From the NCBI GenBank assembly GCA_964383495.1, contig CAYLHG010000012.1, forward strand, positions 1 through 49,425: 49,425 nt of DNA, read 5' to 3'. Below the pieces are notes generated by a model, which had not been told where the DNA came from, made no database searches, and was given only the letters and a program-made list of their open reading frames with translations. Of this stretch, positions 1 to 8,080 are shown one piece after another (position 1 is the stretch's first letter; each line of letters opens with the position of its first letter). The translations under genes were made by a program, and so were the position numbers. This DNA is from CAWKDC01 sp964383495 (GTDB taxonomy: Bacteria > Pseudomonadota > Gammaproteobacteria > JABCZS01).

Positions 1-690
1 AGTGTTGCAGTCATTCGCTCATCATTAGGCAATCGTTTTCAAATCAGCAATATGGGAAGCGCGCAAGAAGCGCGCGATCTTGCATTATTATTGCGCGCAG
101 GTGCATTGCCAGCACCAGTTGATATTATTGAAGAAAGAATCATTGGCCCTAGTATGGGCGAAGAAAATATTCAAAAAGGAGTGATTTCGCTGGTAGTTGG
201 GTTAGCGTTAGTATTAACGTTTATGATGTTGTATTACAGCGCATTTGGCCTAATTGCCAATATTGCTTTGTTGATGAATTTAATCTTATTAGTAGCTGTG
301 CTCTCTATATTGGGTGCAACATTAACATTGCCTAGCATGGCGGCTATTGTCTTAACATTAGGTATGGCGGTAGATGCCAATGTGTTGATTTTCGAGCGCA
401 TTCGAGAAGAATTAAAGCATGGACAAAACGGGCACAGCAGCATTTTTGGTGGTTATGAAAAGGCATTTGTCACCATCGTAGATGCAAATATCACTACGTT
501 GATTGCGGGTGTTGCATTATTTGCAATCGGCAGTGGGCCAATTAAAGGCTTTGCTGTCACCTTAATTATGGGCTTAGGCACCTCGATATTCACAGGAGTA
601 ACGGTATCGCGTGCGTTGGTAAATTTAATATTTGGTGGGAAGCGGTTAACACACCTACCCATTGGCATAAAACCTCAACAAATCGTATAA
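1..690 (+). CDS. secD: SecD, protein translocase subunit (partial, C-terminal part)
   Basis: SecD and SecF form an inner-membrane, proton-driven accessory complex that pulls exported proteins through SecYEG. The frame is open from base 1, so the gene starts outside the window. About 229 codons remain. The family motif EARDLALLLRAGALPAP lies near residues 22-38, followed by five or so hydrophobic helices and the conserved membrane motif VDANVLIFERIREE carrying the Asp implicated in proton relay. secF follows after 9 bases, the normal order. The call is secure; only the N-terminus is missing. Confidence 0.97.
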   Translation, partial: SVAVIRSSLGNRFQISNMGSAQEARDLALLLRAGALPAPVDIIEERIIGPSMGEENIQKGVISLVVGLALVLTFMMLYYSAFGLIANIALLMNLILLVAVLSILGATLTLPSMAAIVLTLGMAVDANVLIFERIREELKHGQNGHSSIFGGYEKAFVTIVDANITTLIAGVALFAIGSGPIKGFAVTLIMGLGTSIFTGVTVSRALVNLIFGGKRLTHLPIGIKPQQIV

Positions 691-699
691 GGATGCAAC

Positions 700-1626
700 G
701 TGGAATTTTTTAAAAAAGATTTGCATATTGATTTCTTAGGGGCGCGCTGGGTAGCTGCTGCAATCTCATTAATATTGATATTGCTTTCTGTTGTATCTTT
801 ATTTACTAAAGGGATTCATTGGGGATTGGATTTCACTGGCGGTACTGTAATCGAAGTGCATTACCCTCAAGCTGTAGACATTGACCCTATACGAAAAATA
901 TTAAATGAAACTGGGTTTGAAAATGCTGTTGTGCAACATTATGGTGCTAACGACAATGTGTTAATTCGTTTGCCATTGGGGGTGCATGCGGATGAGCGAG
1001 CAGTGTCTGCGAAAGTGTTATCTGCATTGCAATCCGCTGATGCTTCAGCACAGATGGTGCGCACAGAATTGGTGGGAGCACAAATTGGAAAAGAATTGGC
1101 GAGTCAGGGTGCGCTGGCAGTCGCTGTGGCATGGTTTGGTACCATGTGTTATGTTGCATTACGATTTGAGTGGCGGTTTGCGCTGGGGGCAGCGCTAGCA
1201 TTAGCGCATGATCCTATCTTAATTTTAGGGTTATTTTCATTGCTTCAAGTAGAGTTTGACTTGCCTACATTGGCAGGTATTTTAGCGATGATCGGCTATT
1301 CATTGAATGATACCATCGTAGTATTTGATCGAACGAAAGAAAATTTTATCAAATTGCGTCAAAGAACCCCTGATGACATCATGAATTTATCATTGAATCA
1401 GACATTGTCTCGTACGATCATGACATCGTTCATGACGTTGCTTGTTGTCGTAGCGTTGTTAGTGTATGGGGGCCCATCGTTATTTGGCTTTTCATTGGCC
1501 TTATGCGTGGGGATTATTGTAGGTACTTACTCTTCTATTTATGTAGCGGGATCTTTATCGCTTGCGTTAGGGCTAACCAGAGAAAATTTGATGCCTGCAC
1601 CAAAAGAAGAGAATAGAACCATTTAG
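700..1626 (+). CDS. secF: SecF, protein translocase subunit
   Basis: Partner of SecD in the inner membrane. It has 308 residues, the usual SecF length. It starts with GTG at 700, preceded by AAGGA just downstream of the secD stop, so the two are translationally linked. Visible features are the first transmembrane helix (about residues 17-36), the periplasmic motif DFTGGTVIEV (about 44-53), and the C-terminal five-helix block with GYSLNDTIVVFDRTKEN, which aligns with the SecD proton-relay helix. The next gene begins 3 bases after the stop, so it may be cotranscribed. Confidence 0.97.
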   Translation: MEFFKKDLHIDFLGARWVAAAISLILILLSVVSLFTKGIHWGLDFTGGTVIEVHYPQAVDIDPIRKILNETGFENAVVQHYGANDNVLIRLPLGVHADERAVSAKVLSALQSADASAQMVRTELVGAQIGKELASQGALAVAVAWFGTMCYVALRFEWRFALGAALALAHDPILILGLFSLLQVEFDLPTLAGILAMIGYSLNDTIVVFDRTKENFIKLRQRTPDDIMNLSLNQTLSRTIMTSFMTLLVVVALLVYGGPSLFGFSLALCVGIIVGTYSSIYVAGSLSLALGLTRENLMPAPKEENRTI

Positions 1627-1629
1627 AGA

Positions 1630-3276
1630 ATGGTGTTTCACGTGATGCAAAAAACTTTTCTAAAAGATATTGTCTTTGTTTTTATGCTTTCCTTATTTTT
1701 TCTGATTTGCACGACACAGCATTATCCATTGTTAGAGCCTGATGAGGCGCGTTATTCTGAAATCCCACGTGAAATGGTTGAAACAGGAGAGTACATTGTT
1801 CCTCGTTTAAATGGCGTTATTTACATTGAGAAACCCGTTCTCTTTTATTGGCTTCAGAGCTTATCGCTTCATGTGTTTGGTTTTAGTGAAGGTTCTTTTC
1901 GCTTTGCAAATGCGTTTATCGCATCGTTGATGTGTGTGATGGTGTATTGGGCGGGGCATGTTTTATATGACCGTCGCACGGGATTGTGGGCAGCAGCGCT
2001 CCTATTTTCGAGCATGCTATTTTTTGGGTTGTCGCATTTTATTACCCTGGACATGACGTTAAGCACCTTCATGACAGGTTGTTTGTTTTTTTTGCTAGCG
2101 GGGCTGGTGCGTCAAGAAAATGATGGAAAACAGCGCGCTTGCTTGTACGCGAGTGCAGCATGTGCAGCTTTGGCTGTGATGACAAAGGGGTTGGTAGGAT
2201 TATTATTGCCCGGCAGTATATTTTTATTGTGGATGTTATTAACAAGGGATTTCGGATCATTTAAGCGGTTGCATTTAATACCGTGCCTATGTCTTTTCTT
2301 TTTGATTGTATTGCCTTGGCATGTCATCATACAGTATCGAGTGCCTGAATTTTTTGATTTCTATATTGTTGGGCAGCAGTTTCTACGGTACTTAACCATG
2401 GCTGAGAAGCGATATCAGCCTGTTTGGTTTTTTATTCCTATTTTGTTTGCGGGGTTGATTCCTTGGGTAGTTTTTGCAATGAAAGCATTATGGCGATCTG
2501 GAAAAGAATTAAAATTTAATTTTTCAGACAAAAGAAAAGAAACCTTTTTATGGGTATGGATTGTTTTTATTTTTATGTTTTTTTCGTTATCGAAGTCAAA
2601 GCTAGTGCCTTATATTTTGCCCGTAATGCCGCCTATTATATTGTTACTCGCACATGATTTGCGAACGTATGCGAGAAGCCGGTGGGAATGGGTTGCGACA
2701 TTAACATTGGTGCTGTTAATAGCGACAGGGTTATGTTTATACCCCATGCTGGGATTAGATCGTTCCGAATTATATATGCCAGCATTTTTATTATTATCTG
2801 CTTTGTTAGTATTAACGTTTTCAGGGTGTATTGTCTTCTTATGGCGTAAAAAACCTATATTTGCTTTTGGGGTTCTATTATTAGGTTCGGTCAGTGTATT
2901 TAGTTTAGCCATCCCATTGTGGTCAGAGGTAGCTGATCGCTCCATTAAGCCGCTTGCTATGGTGGTTAGGCAAATGCATGGGCAGTATGATGAAGTAGTG
3001 GCTTTCAGAAAGTATTATCAAGATTTACCGTTATATACGCAACAAATTGTGACAGTGGTTGATAAAGAAGGTGAGTTGGATTTTGGAATAAAATTAGAAG
3101 ATAAGAGTGCATATATGATCAAGCAAGATGTTTTTTGGACGCGATGGAAAGATCCGAACCATCGTATTTTAATGGTGATAAGTCGCAATAAATATCAAGA
3201 AGTGTTTGGGAAGGATGAGCATCCTCCGAAAATTTTAGCAGAGACATCGGATCAGCTATTGGTTGAAAATCATTAG
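1630..3276 (+). CDS. ArnT/PMT-family membrane glycosyltransferase
   Basis: A 548-residue multi-pass membrane protein of the GT83/PMT family, whose members move a sugar from a polyprenyl-phosphate donor onto lipid A or another acceptor on the periplasmic side. The family signature is clear near the N-terminus: LEPDEARYSEIPREM followed by IEKPVLFYWLQ, where the acidic pair binds metal and donor phosphate. About 11-12 hydrophobic helices follow, with a short soluble C-terminus. It could be a true ArnT (aminoarabinose, polymyxin resistance), but no other arn gene is in the window, so the sugar is not assigned. An alternative start is ATG at 1645, which removes five residues. It lies 3 bases after secF and runs convergently toward the next gene with only 12 bases between stops. 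Confidence 0.85.
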   Translation: MVFHVMQKTFLKDIVFVFMLSLFFLICTTQHYPLLEPDEARYSEIPREMVETGEYIVPRLNGVIYIEKPVLFYWLQSLSLHVFGFSEGSFRFANAFIASLMCVMVYWAGHVLYDRRTGLWAAALLFSSMLFFGLSHFITLDMTLSTFMTGCLFFLLAGLVRQENDGKQRACLYASAACAALAVMTKGLVGLLLPGSIFLLWMLLTRDFGSFKRLHLIPCLCLFFLIVLPWHVIIQYRVPEFFDFYIVGQQFLRYLTMAEKRYQPVWFFIPILFAGLIPWVVFAMKALWRSGKELKFNFSDKRKETFLWVWIVFIFMFFSLSKSKLVPYILPVMPPIILLLAHDLRTYARSRWEWVATLTLVLLIATGLCLYPMLGLDRSELYMPAFLLLSALLVLTFSGCIVFLWRKKPIFAFGVLLLGSVSVFSLAIPLWSEVADRSIKPLAMVVRQMHGQYDEVVAFRKYYQDLPLYTQQIVTVVDKEGELDFGIKLEDKSAYMIKQDVFWTRWKDPNHRILMVISRNKYQEVFGKDEHPPKILAETSDQLLVENH

Positions 3277-3288
3277 AGGTTCGAGCAA

Positions 3289-4518
3289 TTACAATTCCCA
3301 CAAATCAGGCCGGGTGATTATTGCCCCCAATTTTTTTTGCAGGTATAAGGCATTTCCTTTTTCATGCCCAACACTGTGGGACAATAAAAATGCTTGCTGT
3401 TCTATATGATTTAATTGCTTGGGTATGGTACGTTTGCAGTGAGAATGAATGAAACGCTTTGGTTTGAAATCAATGCCTGCCAAGGCAGCTGTTTCGTTCA
3501 TCGCAAGTTGTTCCATGCAAGATAACCCGCTGGCACGTAGTAAAATAGTTTGGCTTCGCCACATCAGGCTCGCCACATTTTCAGGGGCTTGCATCTCAAG
3601 TGGAATCATTTTAAGATGATTGTTCCTTGGTAATTGTAAACATTTTTGCAATAAATTAGAAAATAAACTTTCATTACGTGAGCAAGCAATGAAAAAATAA
3701 TGTGGTTTTTCTAGCACGGCATGAGAAAATGTTTCTACAATTTTGTCGAAATAATTTTCGATAGCTTCTAATCCTTGAGATCCCATCATGATGGTGGTGA
3801 CATATGCATTCTCAGGTATTATTAATTGGCTTGTAAGCGGGAAATGATAATGTGTAGCAAGATGTAAGTCTAATTTTACATCCACGGTATTATGATCTTG
3901 TGGTGTTTTCTTAAACGCAGGATGAACAGGCTTTCCCCATGTGGTCTTAATGTGTTCATGGTCGATATTGCAGTGTGCTTGCCAAAATTGAGCTTCATTG
4001 TCGTTTGCATTAATTAATGGCGGGGTGCTGTGCAAAAAGAAGGATAAATTTTTAAAACGATTTCTTTTTTTTATTCCCGTAAAAAAAGGGTGATGAGCGT
4101 TGACAGGGAGGTCGGTAAGCACTTTATGGTAGGTAATAGGCGTAGTTGCAGCGCTTGCAGTTTGGCTGATCAAAAAAGGAGTGAAAACGGGTTGTGTGTC
4201 AATAACAGTTTCAATAGGATAAGATTTAAATAATTTTTTGAGATCATTAGCCAATTTTTTTCCAAAAAAATGGTGATAAAAAAATTCATAAAAACCAATA
4301 GTACGAGAGAGATAGTGCGTTAAAAAAGAATCTTGTCGAATACCAGCATTCCAGAGGTCGACAATAATGGGCTTAAGAGGATAGAGGTAGTTAATAATAT
4401 CTAATACATGGACTGTAGTATCAGGGTGTTCCGCCAGGATGCCGCTTTGGATATTGTGCGTAGCGACCATGTGGCCATTGCCACTTGAACAAGTGATGAA
4501 AAGAACGTGATCTGTCAT
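3289..4518 (-). CDS. GT-B glycosyltransferase resembling MurG / MGDG synthase
   Basis: About 409 residues from the ATG at 4518; an in-frame GTG at 4551 would add 11 residues with no better ribosome site. The N-terminus has a beta strand followed by the loop SGNGH (about residues 12-16), like the glycine-rich acceptor-binding loop of MGDG synthases and MurG. The middle has IDTQPVFTPFLI, then MGSQGLE (the start of the C-terminal nucleotide-sugar domain). Near the C-terminus is LLRASGLSCMEQLAMNE, matching the GT28 donor-binding helix region. I infer a soluble or membrane-associated UDP-sugar transferase. The substrate is unknown and the match is by pattern only. It is flanked by an ArnT-like gene and rpsT. 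A host-directed role is possible but unsupported. Confidence 0.55.
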   Translation of the reverse strand: MTDHVLFITCSSGNGHMVATHNIQSGILAEHPDTTVHVLDIINYLYPLKPIIVDLWNAGIRQDSFLTHYLSRTIGFYEFFYHHFFGKKLANDLKKLFKSYPIETVIDTQPVFTPFLISQTASAATTPITYHKVLTDLPVNAHHPFFTGIKKRNRFKNLSFFLHSTPPLINANDNEAQFWQAHCNIDHEHIKTTWGKPVHPAFKKTPQDHNTVDVKLDLHLATHYHFPLTSQLIIPENAYVTTIMMGSQGLEAIENYFDKIVETFSHAVLEKPHYFFIACSRNESLFSNLLQKCLQLPRNNHLKMIPLEMQAPENVASLMWRSQTILLRASGLSCMEQLAMNETAALAGIDFKPKRFIHSHCKRTIPKQLNHIEQQAFLLSHSVGHEKGNALYLQKKLGAIITRPDLWEL

Positions 4519-4593
4519 GGCATGTCCGTTGCTATTGTAAGTATTCACCAAGATTGTAGATTATTTCTTGAATGCAAGCGAGCGGATCCATGA

Positions 4594-4613
4594 GCGCCCT
4601 TAAAAAAGGGCGC
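4594..4613. terminator. Hairpin between rpsT and the GT-B gene
   Basis: Perfect 8-bp inverted repeat GCGCCCTT / AAGGGCGC with an AAAA loop, just beyond the rpsT stop. It lacks a T-run on the minus strand beyond the stem, so it is a possible rather than classical intrinsic terminator, or a 3'-end stabiliser of the rpsT mRNA. Confidence 0.45.
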
Positions 4614-4623
4614 GCAGGCCGTT

Positions 4624-4890
4624 TTAGGCGGTTAAGGCCTTAATCTGGCGGCTTAACCTGCTCTTGTAGCGAGCAGCAGCGTTCTTATGAATCAAGCCCT
4701 TACGAGCATAGCTGTCTACGATGGATTGAGCATCGTTAAATGCGGCAGCTGCAGTGGCAGCATTGGCTTCAGCAATGGCTTTGCGGACTTTTTTAACTAA
4801 GGTGCGCATCTCGGAGCGTTGGGATGCATTGTGTTGTCGGCGTTGTTCGCCTTGCTCAGCGCGTTTTGCAGATTGTTTCGTATTAGCCAA
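4624..4890 (-). CDS. rpsT: 30S ribosomal protein S20
   Basis: An 88-residue basic protein beginning MANTKQSAKRAEQGEQRRQH, the standard S20 N-terminus; it binds 16S rRNA early in 30S assembly. The start codon is TTG (bases 4888-4890 read on the minus strand) with AAGGAG seven bases upstream. E. coli rpsT also uses UUG, and there S20 represses its own translation, so the rare start codon is probably a conserved regulatory feature. It is monocistronic, with its own promoter upstream and a hairpin downstream. Confidence 0.97.
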   Translation of the reverse strand: MANTKQSAKRAEQGEQRRQHNASQRSEMRTLVKKVRKAIAEANAATAAAAFNDAQSIVDSYARKGLIHKNAAARYKSRLSRQIKALTA

Positions 4891-4916
4891 GATATTCTCC
4901 TTCAGTCTAGAGCGCC

Positions 4917-4945
4917 ATTTTGCTGGAATTTTAAAAGCCTGTCAA
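4917..4945 (-). promoter_or_regulatory. Promoter of rpsT
   Basis: On the minus strand a perfect -35 TTGACA (4940-4945) is separated by 17 bases from CAAAAT (4917-4922), four of six matches to the -10 consensus. It precedes the rpsT ribosome-binding site by about 18 bases. Confidence 0.6.
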
Positions 4946-5009
4946 GGGGTTGGACCTTACAAGTGGGTTAAGAAATAATATAGTAGCATAGTTCAGGAAC
5001 TAAATTAGT

Positions 5010-5037
5010 TTGTTAGCCAAATCTTTTGTGATAAAAT
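5010..5037 (+). promoter_or_regulatory. Promoter of the 212-residue orphan gene
   Basis: TTGTTA (5010-5015), a 16-base spacer and TAAAAT (5032-5037) resemble a sigma-70 promoter. The gene start is about 30 bases downstream. Confidence 0.5.
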
Positions 5038-5068
5038 AGGGTGAATTTATTATGTTGGAGGGGTAAGC

Positions 5069-5707
5069 ATGAGACCTTGGCAAGCAGGTGATGTCAACCG
5101 TAGCGATAGAAAACGTCTTCGAGATTCTGAAGTTGCAGAGGCTCCAAAGGTACTAAAGCAGTTTATGAAGGTGATAAGGGAGGAAGCGCCCGCCCACTTA
5201 ACTCCCCCTGCTCGCAGCTTATTAGCCATTGCGGCAGCGCTGGTGCTTGTGGCAAAGATAGCGGAGCCTTTAGCGCTAAGAATCACCATGGTCATTGCAG
5301 CGAGTATTACTAATTCAACGGGAGGGGAGTCTGTCGCTCGTGTAAATGCTCTTACTGAGCGCTTAATGGCCGAAATTGTTCCCATTGTTCAAGCGATAAT
5401 CAATCAAACGGGGACAAGAGAAGACCAAGGGCTTGAAGATGAGATGCACAGAGCGATGGCGATAATGGATACGAGAAGAGCTGTTCAGGTACATAATATG
5501 TTGCTCAGGTTTTTAGAAAATTCTTCACCAATATCTGAGATGAGCTCGAGCCTTCTCATGTTAGTGAAGAATGCGGCAGAGCATCTTTACGAGGATGGAT
5601 ATTTTCCGGGAAATGTTAACCTTCCCGGCCTCCAAGATGAGCATGGTTCGGTGGGGAGCCCAGCAGTTGGAGATGACGAAAGGAGAGGAAGAAATACGCC
5701 TCCATAA
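5069..5707 (+). CDS. Orphan protein, 212 residues
   Basis: I do not recognise this family. The start is supported by GGAGGGG 5-11 bases upstream of the ATG and by a good promoter. The N-terminus is charged (MRPWQAGDVNRSDRKRLRDS). A mildly hydrophobic alanine-rich helix region spans about residues 47-82, followed by amphipathic helices and a polar, Gly/Pro-rich tail ending RRGRNTPP. There is no signal peptide or clear catalytic motif. It is monocistronic, just upstream of tRNA-Pro and next to a repeat-flanked orphan gene, so it belongs to the accessory stretch. A secreted effector is one possibility, but nothing in the sequence shows it. Confidence 0.6.
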   Translation: MRPWQAGDVNRSDRKRLRDSEVAEAPKVLKQFMKVIREEAPAHLTPPARSLLAIAAALVLVAKIAEPLALRITMVIAASITNSTGGESVARVNALTERLMAEIVPIVQAIINQTGTREDQGLEDEMHRAMAIMDTRRAVQVHNMLLRFLENSSPISEMSSSLLMLVKNAAEHLYEDGYFPGNVNLPGLQDEHGSVGSPAVGDDERRGRNTPP

Positions 5708-5717
5708 AGCGTTCTTC

Positions 5718-5746
5718 TTCCCATTCCGAGCAAAGTAAGGTAGACT
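5718..5746 (+). promoter_or_regulatory. Promoter of tRNA-Pro copy 1
   Basis: TTCCCA (5718-5723), a 17-base spacer and TAGACT (5741-5746) lie ten bases before the tRNA. Each hexamer matches consensus at four of six positions. The second tRNA-Pro copy does not share this sequence, because the repeat begins at 5754. Confidence 0.4.
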
Positions 5747-5753
5747 AGCGGCA

Positions 5754-5877
5754 TTCGGGGCGTGGCGCAGCCTGGTAGCGCACTTGCATGGGGTGCAAGG
5801 GGTCGCAGGTTCAAATCCTGCCGTCCCGAGAATTGTAGTTTTTTTCCATTTTCTTCAAAGTTCGACTTTTTTCAAAT
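5754..5877. repeat. 124-bp direct repeat, copy 1 (whole tRNA-Pro plus 48 bp)
   Basis: Identical to 8081-8204 except for one base (G at 5757, A at 8084). The repeat holds the complete tRNA-Pro and 48 bases beyond it. The offset between copies is 2327 bp, and the DNA between them carries a single orphan gene. The flanks outside the repeats are unrelated. Confidence 0.95.
5756..5829 (+). tRNA. tRNA-Pro(GGG), copy 1
   Basis: A complete cloverleaf of 74 bases. The acceptor arms CGGGGCG and CGTCCCG pair fully with one G-T wobble. The anticodon stem CTTGC/GCAAG encloses the loop ATGGGGT with anticodon GGG, and the T arm has the GGTTCAAATCC loop. The 3' CCA is not encoded. This copy has the intact acceptor stem and a plausible promoter, so it is probably the functional one. 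Confidence 0.95.
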
Positions 5878-7993
5878 CTGTTCTTGTTTCAATATTTTTT
5901 GTATTCTCTGTCCAGCGATCGATTTTTTGCTGCGAAGAAGAACCATACATTCTCAACGCTGGGCTTAATGTGGCGCTTGTTTGAAGGGGCGAGCAAGGTT
6001 GCATGGGTGAACTATTACCCTTTGTGGATAAAATGGGAGAAGGTAGAGATTCCTCATCATTGTCATTCACGATTGTGTTGTCATGATCTTTTTCGTCAGT
6101 GTCGACTATTATTGCATCGGTGTTATCTTCTTCCTTATCATCGACGCTTGCATCGTCGTGATCTTCAATATTCTTTAAAGTATTTTCTAATGAAGTCAAT
6201 ACATTGCTTACTTGATGGAGTGTACTATCAATAGTATTTTCTGCATATTTAGGCAGCATGCAATCAAATTGAGCGAGTCGGTCTTTTAATAAAGGCAAAA
6301 TGATTTTGTTTAATAGGTCTGTTATTGATGAAGCCTCTTCTTCCGCGTTAAATCCTTTAGAGGATAATGGTGATTGCAAAGGAGTGGGGCGAAAATTCTT
6401 TAGTTTAATACTTAACCAATGAAAAATAAGATGGGCAATTTTTTGCTCGACTAAAAAGAGTTGGGGGTTTTTATTTAAATCTTCTTTATGTTTTTTCATT
6501 TCCCCTTCTTCATGTTTTGCATAATTTGTTAAACGGTTTCCTTCGGTTTTTAAAAGCTTCAAATTTTCTTCATCTTCTTTTTTATTTCCATTCTTTTTGA
6601 AGTCTGTTTTGGCTTTCTCTATTTCTTGTCCTATGAAAAAACATCCAATATCACCAGGAGTGATATCATTTTTGATGTTGATTAATCTAATAATATTTTT
6701 ATTTTGAAAATATTTTGCTCGATGTGCCATTTCTTTTTTAAATGATCCGGCATGAGAAGCGGGGGCTTGGCCAATACTTTTTTTGAAGTTATTGTCTTCA
6801 TATTCTTCTCCATATGAAGTGACAAAAGAATTGCTGTTGGCGTTTATAAGTAAATTATGAAAATTATAATATTCCTGAGTGCCGGGGATTTTTTCCCCAG
6901 ACTCAATTAAATCAAACAATGAAAGTGTTGCTATCATAATATCTTTATGTTTTCTGCGTTTTAGTTCAGAAAAAAACAGTGTTACTGTCAAAGTAGGCAA
7001 AAATTGATAGCTAGCATGGGTAGGGTTTTGAAGTATCCGACGCATTTCTAAGATCAGCTCTCTATCGTTGATATTCTCTAATAATCGTGCTTTTTGAGCC
7101 GATTCAAAAATAGGAATCATTTTTTTTGCGGCAGCATAACAATGCATGGTAATGATATTTTTTAATTTGCGGGTTGGCTTTTTTCCAAGATTTTCAAGCG
7201 TGTTATCGATAAAATCGTTAAGTTCAAAAGTATCTTGCTGCGCCCTTTGAATAAAAGACTGAAGAGCGGCCCCTTTTATTGTGTTTTCGACGGCCGCACG
7301 AAAATGGTTAAAAAATTGTTTTATATCGTTTTTTTTGAAACGATTAGCAAGATTATCAAAAATCTGCTTAATTTTTTCCTCAAGATTTTTTGCTAAATCT
7401 TTAATAAAAGCCTGAGATTGTATGGCTTTGATTAATTCAGCCATTGTATGATTCTGTAATCCATAGGTTTCTTTTGTGACATCTCCAAATTTGAAATAAG
7501 AAGCGTTGTCAGTCGCGGAGTTCGGGACAGCTTGGTTGACTTGCGATTGCGTAAATTTCCCCCATAGATCCAGAAAACTTTTGACCATTTTAGTAGGCTC
7601 AGGAGGGTGGGAATTTTTTTTTGTATGATTATAAAATCGCAATATTAAATCTTCTAATATATCTAATACCTCAGTTTCAACATCAAAGTCGGGTGGTGGT
7701 GGAGAGGATTTTAAAGAGGTATAAGTGTGTTCATTAATCGTGATGGTATGGCCAGCCAAAGTGATTTCTTTTAATGTGGGGTCGAGGGAGATCCAATTTG
7801 CAGGGGAGGCATTACCGGGAGGTAATGAGGTAATTGGTTGTTTTGGATCGAGCAATAACTCATCATTTTGCATTAAAAAGCTCATTAAAGAATGAGCATT
7901 CAAAGTTAATTGTTTTTCTTTATATGTCACCTGAATAGCTGTAAATAAGCTTGGAGTTTTGGGAGTGTTATTATTGCTTATTTTTGGGGGCAT
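5855..7993 (-). CDS. Large charged orphan protein, 712 residues, between tRNA-Pro repeats
   Basis: I do not recognise this family. The start is well placed, with AGGAG six bases before the ATG. The protein is hydrophilic, Lys/Glu/Asn-rich and mostly helical in appearance. It has a Pro run (SSPPPPDFD, about residue 93), a Lys/Glu-rich segment around residues 460-510 likely to form a coiled coil, an Asp/Glu-rich low-complexity segment (about 625-660) and a Ser/Pro-rich tail. There is no signal peptide or membrane helix. The final seven codons and the stop lie inside the direct repeat, so the C-terminus may have been set by the event that made the repeat. It is more AT-rich than neighbouring housekeeping genes. 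It resembles effector-like proteins of intracellular bacteria in composition only; no function can be assigned. Confidence 0.7.
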   Translation of the reverse strand: MPPKISNNNTPKTPSLFTAIQVTYKEKQLTLNAHSLMSFLMQNDELLLDPKQPITSLPPGNASPANWISLDPTLKEITLAGHTITINEHTYTSLKSSPPPPDFDVETEVLDILEDLILRFYNHTKKNSHPPEPTKMVKSFLDLWGKFTQSQVNQAVPNSATDNASYFKFGDVTKETYGLQNHTMAELIKAIQSQAFIKDLAKNLEEKIKQIFDNLANRFKKNDIKQFFNHFRAAVENTIKGAALQSFIQRAQQDTFELNDFIDNTLENLGKKPTRKLKNIITMHCYAAAKKMIPIFESAQKARLLENINDRELILEMRRILQNPTHASYQFLPTLTVTLFFSELKRRKHKDIMIATLSLFDLIESGEKIPGTQEYYNFHNLLINANSNSFVTSYGEEYEDNNFKKSIGQAPASHAGSFKKEMAHRAKYFQNKNIIRLINIKNDITPGDIGCFFIGQEIEKAKTDFKKNGNKKEDEENLKLLKTEGNRLTNYAKHEEGEMKKHKEDLNKNPQLFLVEQKIAHLIFHWLSIKLKNFRPTPLQSPLSSKGFNAEEEASSITDLLNKIILPLLKDRLAQFDCMLPKYAENTIDSTLHQVSNVLTSLENTLKNIEDHDDASVDDKEEDNTDAIIVDTDEKDHDNTIVNDNDEESLPSPILSTKGNSSPMQPCSPLQTSATLSPALRMYGSSSQQKIDRWTENTKNIETRTDLKKVEL

Positions 7994-8080
7994 AGCAGTC
8001 TCCTAATGAAATGGCCGATACTCGTTATACCACAAAAATGCTTTATGCTCGTATATTTTTTCCTGGTAAAACGATCGCTT

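Noticed and set aside
5762..5968. Open frame running through tRNA-Pro copy 1 (and similar frames at 8006-8320)
   Set aside because: The frames are made by the tRNA sequence itself and run against the 712-residue gene; no independent start signal.
5830..8080. Integrase-driven genomic island at tRNA-Pro
   Set aside because: No integrase or recombinase gene lies between the repeats, and the repeat covers the whole tRNA rather than its 3' end; kept only as a repeat-flanked segment.
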